Source: Conus ventricosus
Taxonomy: Eukaryota > Mollusca > Gastropoda > Neogastropoda > Conidae
Direction of reading: 5' to 3'
DNA length: 64,000 bases
Assembly: GCA_018398815.1 (NCBI GenBank)
Contig: CM031609.1
Location: 26,544,727-26,608,726 of the forward strand
Notes under the pieces: model-generated
What the model was told of the DNA's origin: nothing
The model's database searches: none
The model's input: the letters and a program-made list of their open reading frames with translations, nothing else
Program-made: the position numbers and the translations under genes
Shown here: positions 62,038 to 64,000 of the stretch, piece by piece
Layout: every line of letters starts with the position of its first letter
How positions within the stretch are numbered: the first letter of the stretch is position 1

Positions 62038-62534
62038 GGTATATACAGACACCACAGTGGAATGGATCCACGCCAGTTCTCAATTTCATGAGAAGCTGTG
62101 TCACTCTGACCAGACCACCAAATCATGTCATCTTCGTGAGCACTATCAGCTGGTTGACTCAATATGAGATAGTCACCTATCTCGGTCAGTGTGGCACCAG
62201 GCAGACTTTTCTTCAGAGGCTCCGAAAGTACAAATCTCCATTATTTCTGTTCCCAGATGACTTTGGTAGTAAAGCGAGCGGAAAATCCCACGTGTCTTTT
62301 TTCTTTTCCACTGAATCAGAGGAAAAGTCGTTTCAACGATTTAGGCTTCGCTTCTCTTTCCATGCAGAAAACTTGAAACCTCGTCGAGTGCAAGACCTGG
62401 GCACTTGGAACTGTTCAGTATCGGTGTGGCCTGACCTGTATGAACATTTTCCCTGTGACATAAACCCTGAGTGTGCAGAGCATGAAGATGAGGCTCGTTG
62501 TCCCTACACCTCTCACAAATGTGGATCAGGGAAG
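62038..62534 (+). CDS. Exon: CUB-like + LDL-receptor class A domains (copy 2)
   Basis: Duplicate of 10858-11354 with the same length, no indel, the same CUB-like start (GYIQTPQWNG) and the same LDLa Cys pattern and acidic cluster (EHEDEARCPYTSHKC). The donor GAAG|GTAAAG at 62534 is unchanged. By hand I count about 17 base differences from copy 1: roughly 8 change the protein (for example N to S, R to Q, T to K, R to E, M to I, S to P, L to S) and 9 are silent. Flanking non-coding DNA has indels, so the exon seems constrained. The lectin exons of this second gene copy would lie beyond the window. Confidence 0.75.
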
Positions 62535-62867
62535 GTAAAGTTAAAACCTGTTTCTGCGCTGTGATTGTCTAGCAGACAATTGAACTGAGTTCTGGATTGT
62601 TACCAGTAGGGAGGATGTTCTTACGATTCCGAAAATAGTATCACACGAACGGAAATTGGGTTGTGATGGTCGTAGAACTATCACACAAAAGGTATTTGTG
62701 CTCTGATGTCGTAGATCTATTACACAAAAGGAATTGAGCTCTGATGTGTTCGGTGATGTTACGCAGCAGCGATGGGGATGTTGGGGATCTTACTCAAGTA
62801 ATTGTGGATGTTAATAAATCAACACTGCAGCTGACTAATGACTAAGACTTATAAGTACCGTTATCGT

Positions 62868-62868
<1 letters not shown>

Positions 62869-62927
<59 letters not shown>
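62869..62927. repeat. (AG)n microsatellite
   Basis: Counterpart of 11691-11761. Confidence 0.96.
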
Positions 62928-62929
<2 letters not shown>

Positions 62930-63527
62930 CATGCACTCAGAGATACGAGGATGAAAGTGAGATAGTGTGAGGTTGATAGGACAGTGTGAGGTGTTAGAGA
63001 AACTCCTTTATACACGTTCAGAAACATACCAGACAGAGGATAGGACGAGGCAGAATATAATATAACATTCTTTCAATAAACAGGCTCTTAGAATTTACCC
63101 AAATATGACATAACATTATTTCAATAAACAGGCTCTTAGAATTTACCCATGTATTTATTTTGACTACAAAATTATAAAAGACATTCCCAGGAATTCTACC
63201 TTTCAACTAAGGCCTTCTTTGTCTAGACTAATAAAAATAGATGCACAAAAACACAGAAGACACATACCTTAACATCATGATCACTGTGGCCAGGCCCGAA
63301 GGCCGCGAGGCCCAGCAACACCTTGACTGAACCAGAGGATGCCAGGGAGGAGAGAGAGCGGAAAATGATATCTTAAGTTTATATCGCTTTTGCCCAAGTC
63401 TGAATTGAATAACCGTGGCGTGGACGGCATTGTCAGTTGTTGCTTCGGCAGTGAAAGAACACCAGGCAGTGGGCATTATCAAGGTCTGATTTATTAGTGA
63501 CAAACTGCTCGGGAGTGTGTGTTGTGT

Positions 63528-63560
<33 letters not shown>
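63528..63560. repeat. Poly-G run (33 bases)
   Basis: A homopolymer inside the copy-2-specific segment, followed by G-rich sequence to ~63620. Confidence 0.93.
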
Positions 63561-63561
<1 letters not shown>

Positions 63562-63811
63562 GGGAGGAGGGGGGCGTGGAAATGTGAGGAGTGGGGGTGA
63601 GGGAGGGGAACGGGAGGATTAAGAATGTTCGCCCATCATGCAGTCCACCGTGGCGCCGTTGGATGGTTTTACAACGTTCAAGTCTGCTGAGGCTTGGCAT
63701 CATTTTTTAGATCAAGGCGATCCCGATAGAACAAGGGGATGGCTCTAGGACAAGGCATTACTGTACCCTAAGACTGGCCATTTAAATCGCCTGTGTGAAT
63801 GGCTGAGTGTG

Positions 63812-63815
63812 GCGC

Positions 63816-63847
<32 letters not shown>

Positions 63848-63873
63848 GTGTGCGTGTGCGTGTGTGTGTGCGT

Positions 63874-63925
<52 letters not shown>

Positions 63926-63927
63926 GT
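63812..63927. repeat. (GC)n/(GT)n/(GTGC) microsatellite
   Basis: Begins with ~18 bases of CGCG and then GT with GCGT variants. Counterpart of 12490-12583. Confidence 0.96.
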
Positions 63928-64000
63928 AGCTCCTATGTATATCACTTTGTAATGATAGCATGGCCTGGCAGTACAAACAAACACATAGATAACAGAGTTT

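Larger units (their letters stand above)
56070..64000 (+). repeat. Segmental duplication, copy 2 (runs off the window)
   Basis: Co-linear with 1075-12660. It lacks ~1530-3290, the retrozyme and the Helentron-like insertion of copy 1. It has extra sequence at 59210-59420, more ~147 bp units, and an unrelated ~510 bp at 63222-63733. Sequence quality becomes good at ~56430. Confidence 0.9.
62535..64000. other. Intron DNA after the copy 2 exon
   Basis: Matches 11355-12040 and then 12415-12660. It contains an AG array (62869-62927), the tandem ~50 bp pair (63057-63150), the copy-2-specific block 63222-63733 with a 33-base G run (63528-63560), and a GC/GT array (63812-63927). No exon seen. Confidence 0.6.

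Overview
The window is nuclear DNA of an animal, most likely a marine mollusc and probably a gastropod. The reasons are intron-split exons for an extracellular protein with CUB-like, LDL-receptor class A and C-type lectin domains, a tRNA-derived SINE, several LINE clades plus BEL/Pao and Gypsy elements, and very many (GT)n/(CA)n microsatellites. The species cannot be named from the sequence alone. No bacterial-type operon, rRNA or CRISPR array is visible.

Layout. About 1.1-12.7 kb and 56.1-64.0 kb are two copies of one segmental duplication in the same orientation, about 51 kb apart. Each holds a nested LINE pair on the minus strand, an array of ~147 bp units rich in TAACGG/CCGTTA, and one exon (CUB-like + LDLa) of the lectin-type gene. 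Copy 1 carries two insertions that copy 2 lacks. One is a ~1.0 kb element with ~385 bp direct terminal repeats, each starting with a complete hammerhead self-cleaving ribozyme (4218-5231); it looks like an animal retrozyme. The other is a ~1.45 kb Helentron/HINE-like non-autonomous element (6391-7842) with 12-bp subterminal inverted repeats, a GTCY microsatellite and a 3' hairpin.

Between 10.8 and 29.4 kb lies a plausible multi-exon plus-strand gene: CUB-like+LDLa (10858-11354), first half of a C-type lectin domain (20431-20657), then second half of that domain plus another LDLa (28772-29344). Splice sites and intron phases agree, but the last exon carries a frameshift. Its introns hold LINE remains, a SINE inserted in a GT array, and a minus-strand L1/Tx1-like LINE. 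A 1000-N scaffold gap is at 29795-30794.

From 30.8 to 56 kb: a 58-bp perfect direct repeat flanking ~1.06 kb, a frameshifted CUB-domain exon (~35.65-36.24 kb), a BEL/Pao element that lost its whole RT-RNase H-integrase part (36402-39538), a LINE ORF1 with an SGNH-esterase domain (39817-40759), a Gypsy element with unusually long ~2.5 kb LTRs (40803-51518), and an I/Jockey-like LINE (51.5-55.5 kb). From ~43.1 to 56.4 kb the consensus is visibly poor: compared with LTR A, LTR B has lost many single bases, and homopolymers are distorted. Reading frames there should not be trusted.
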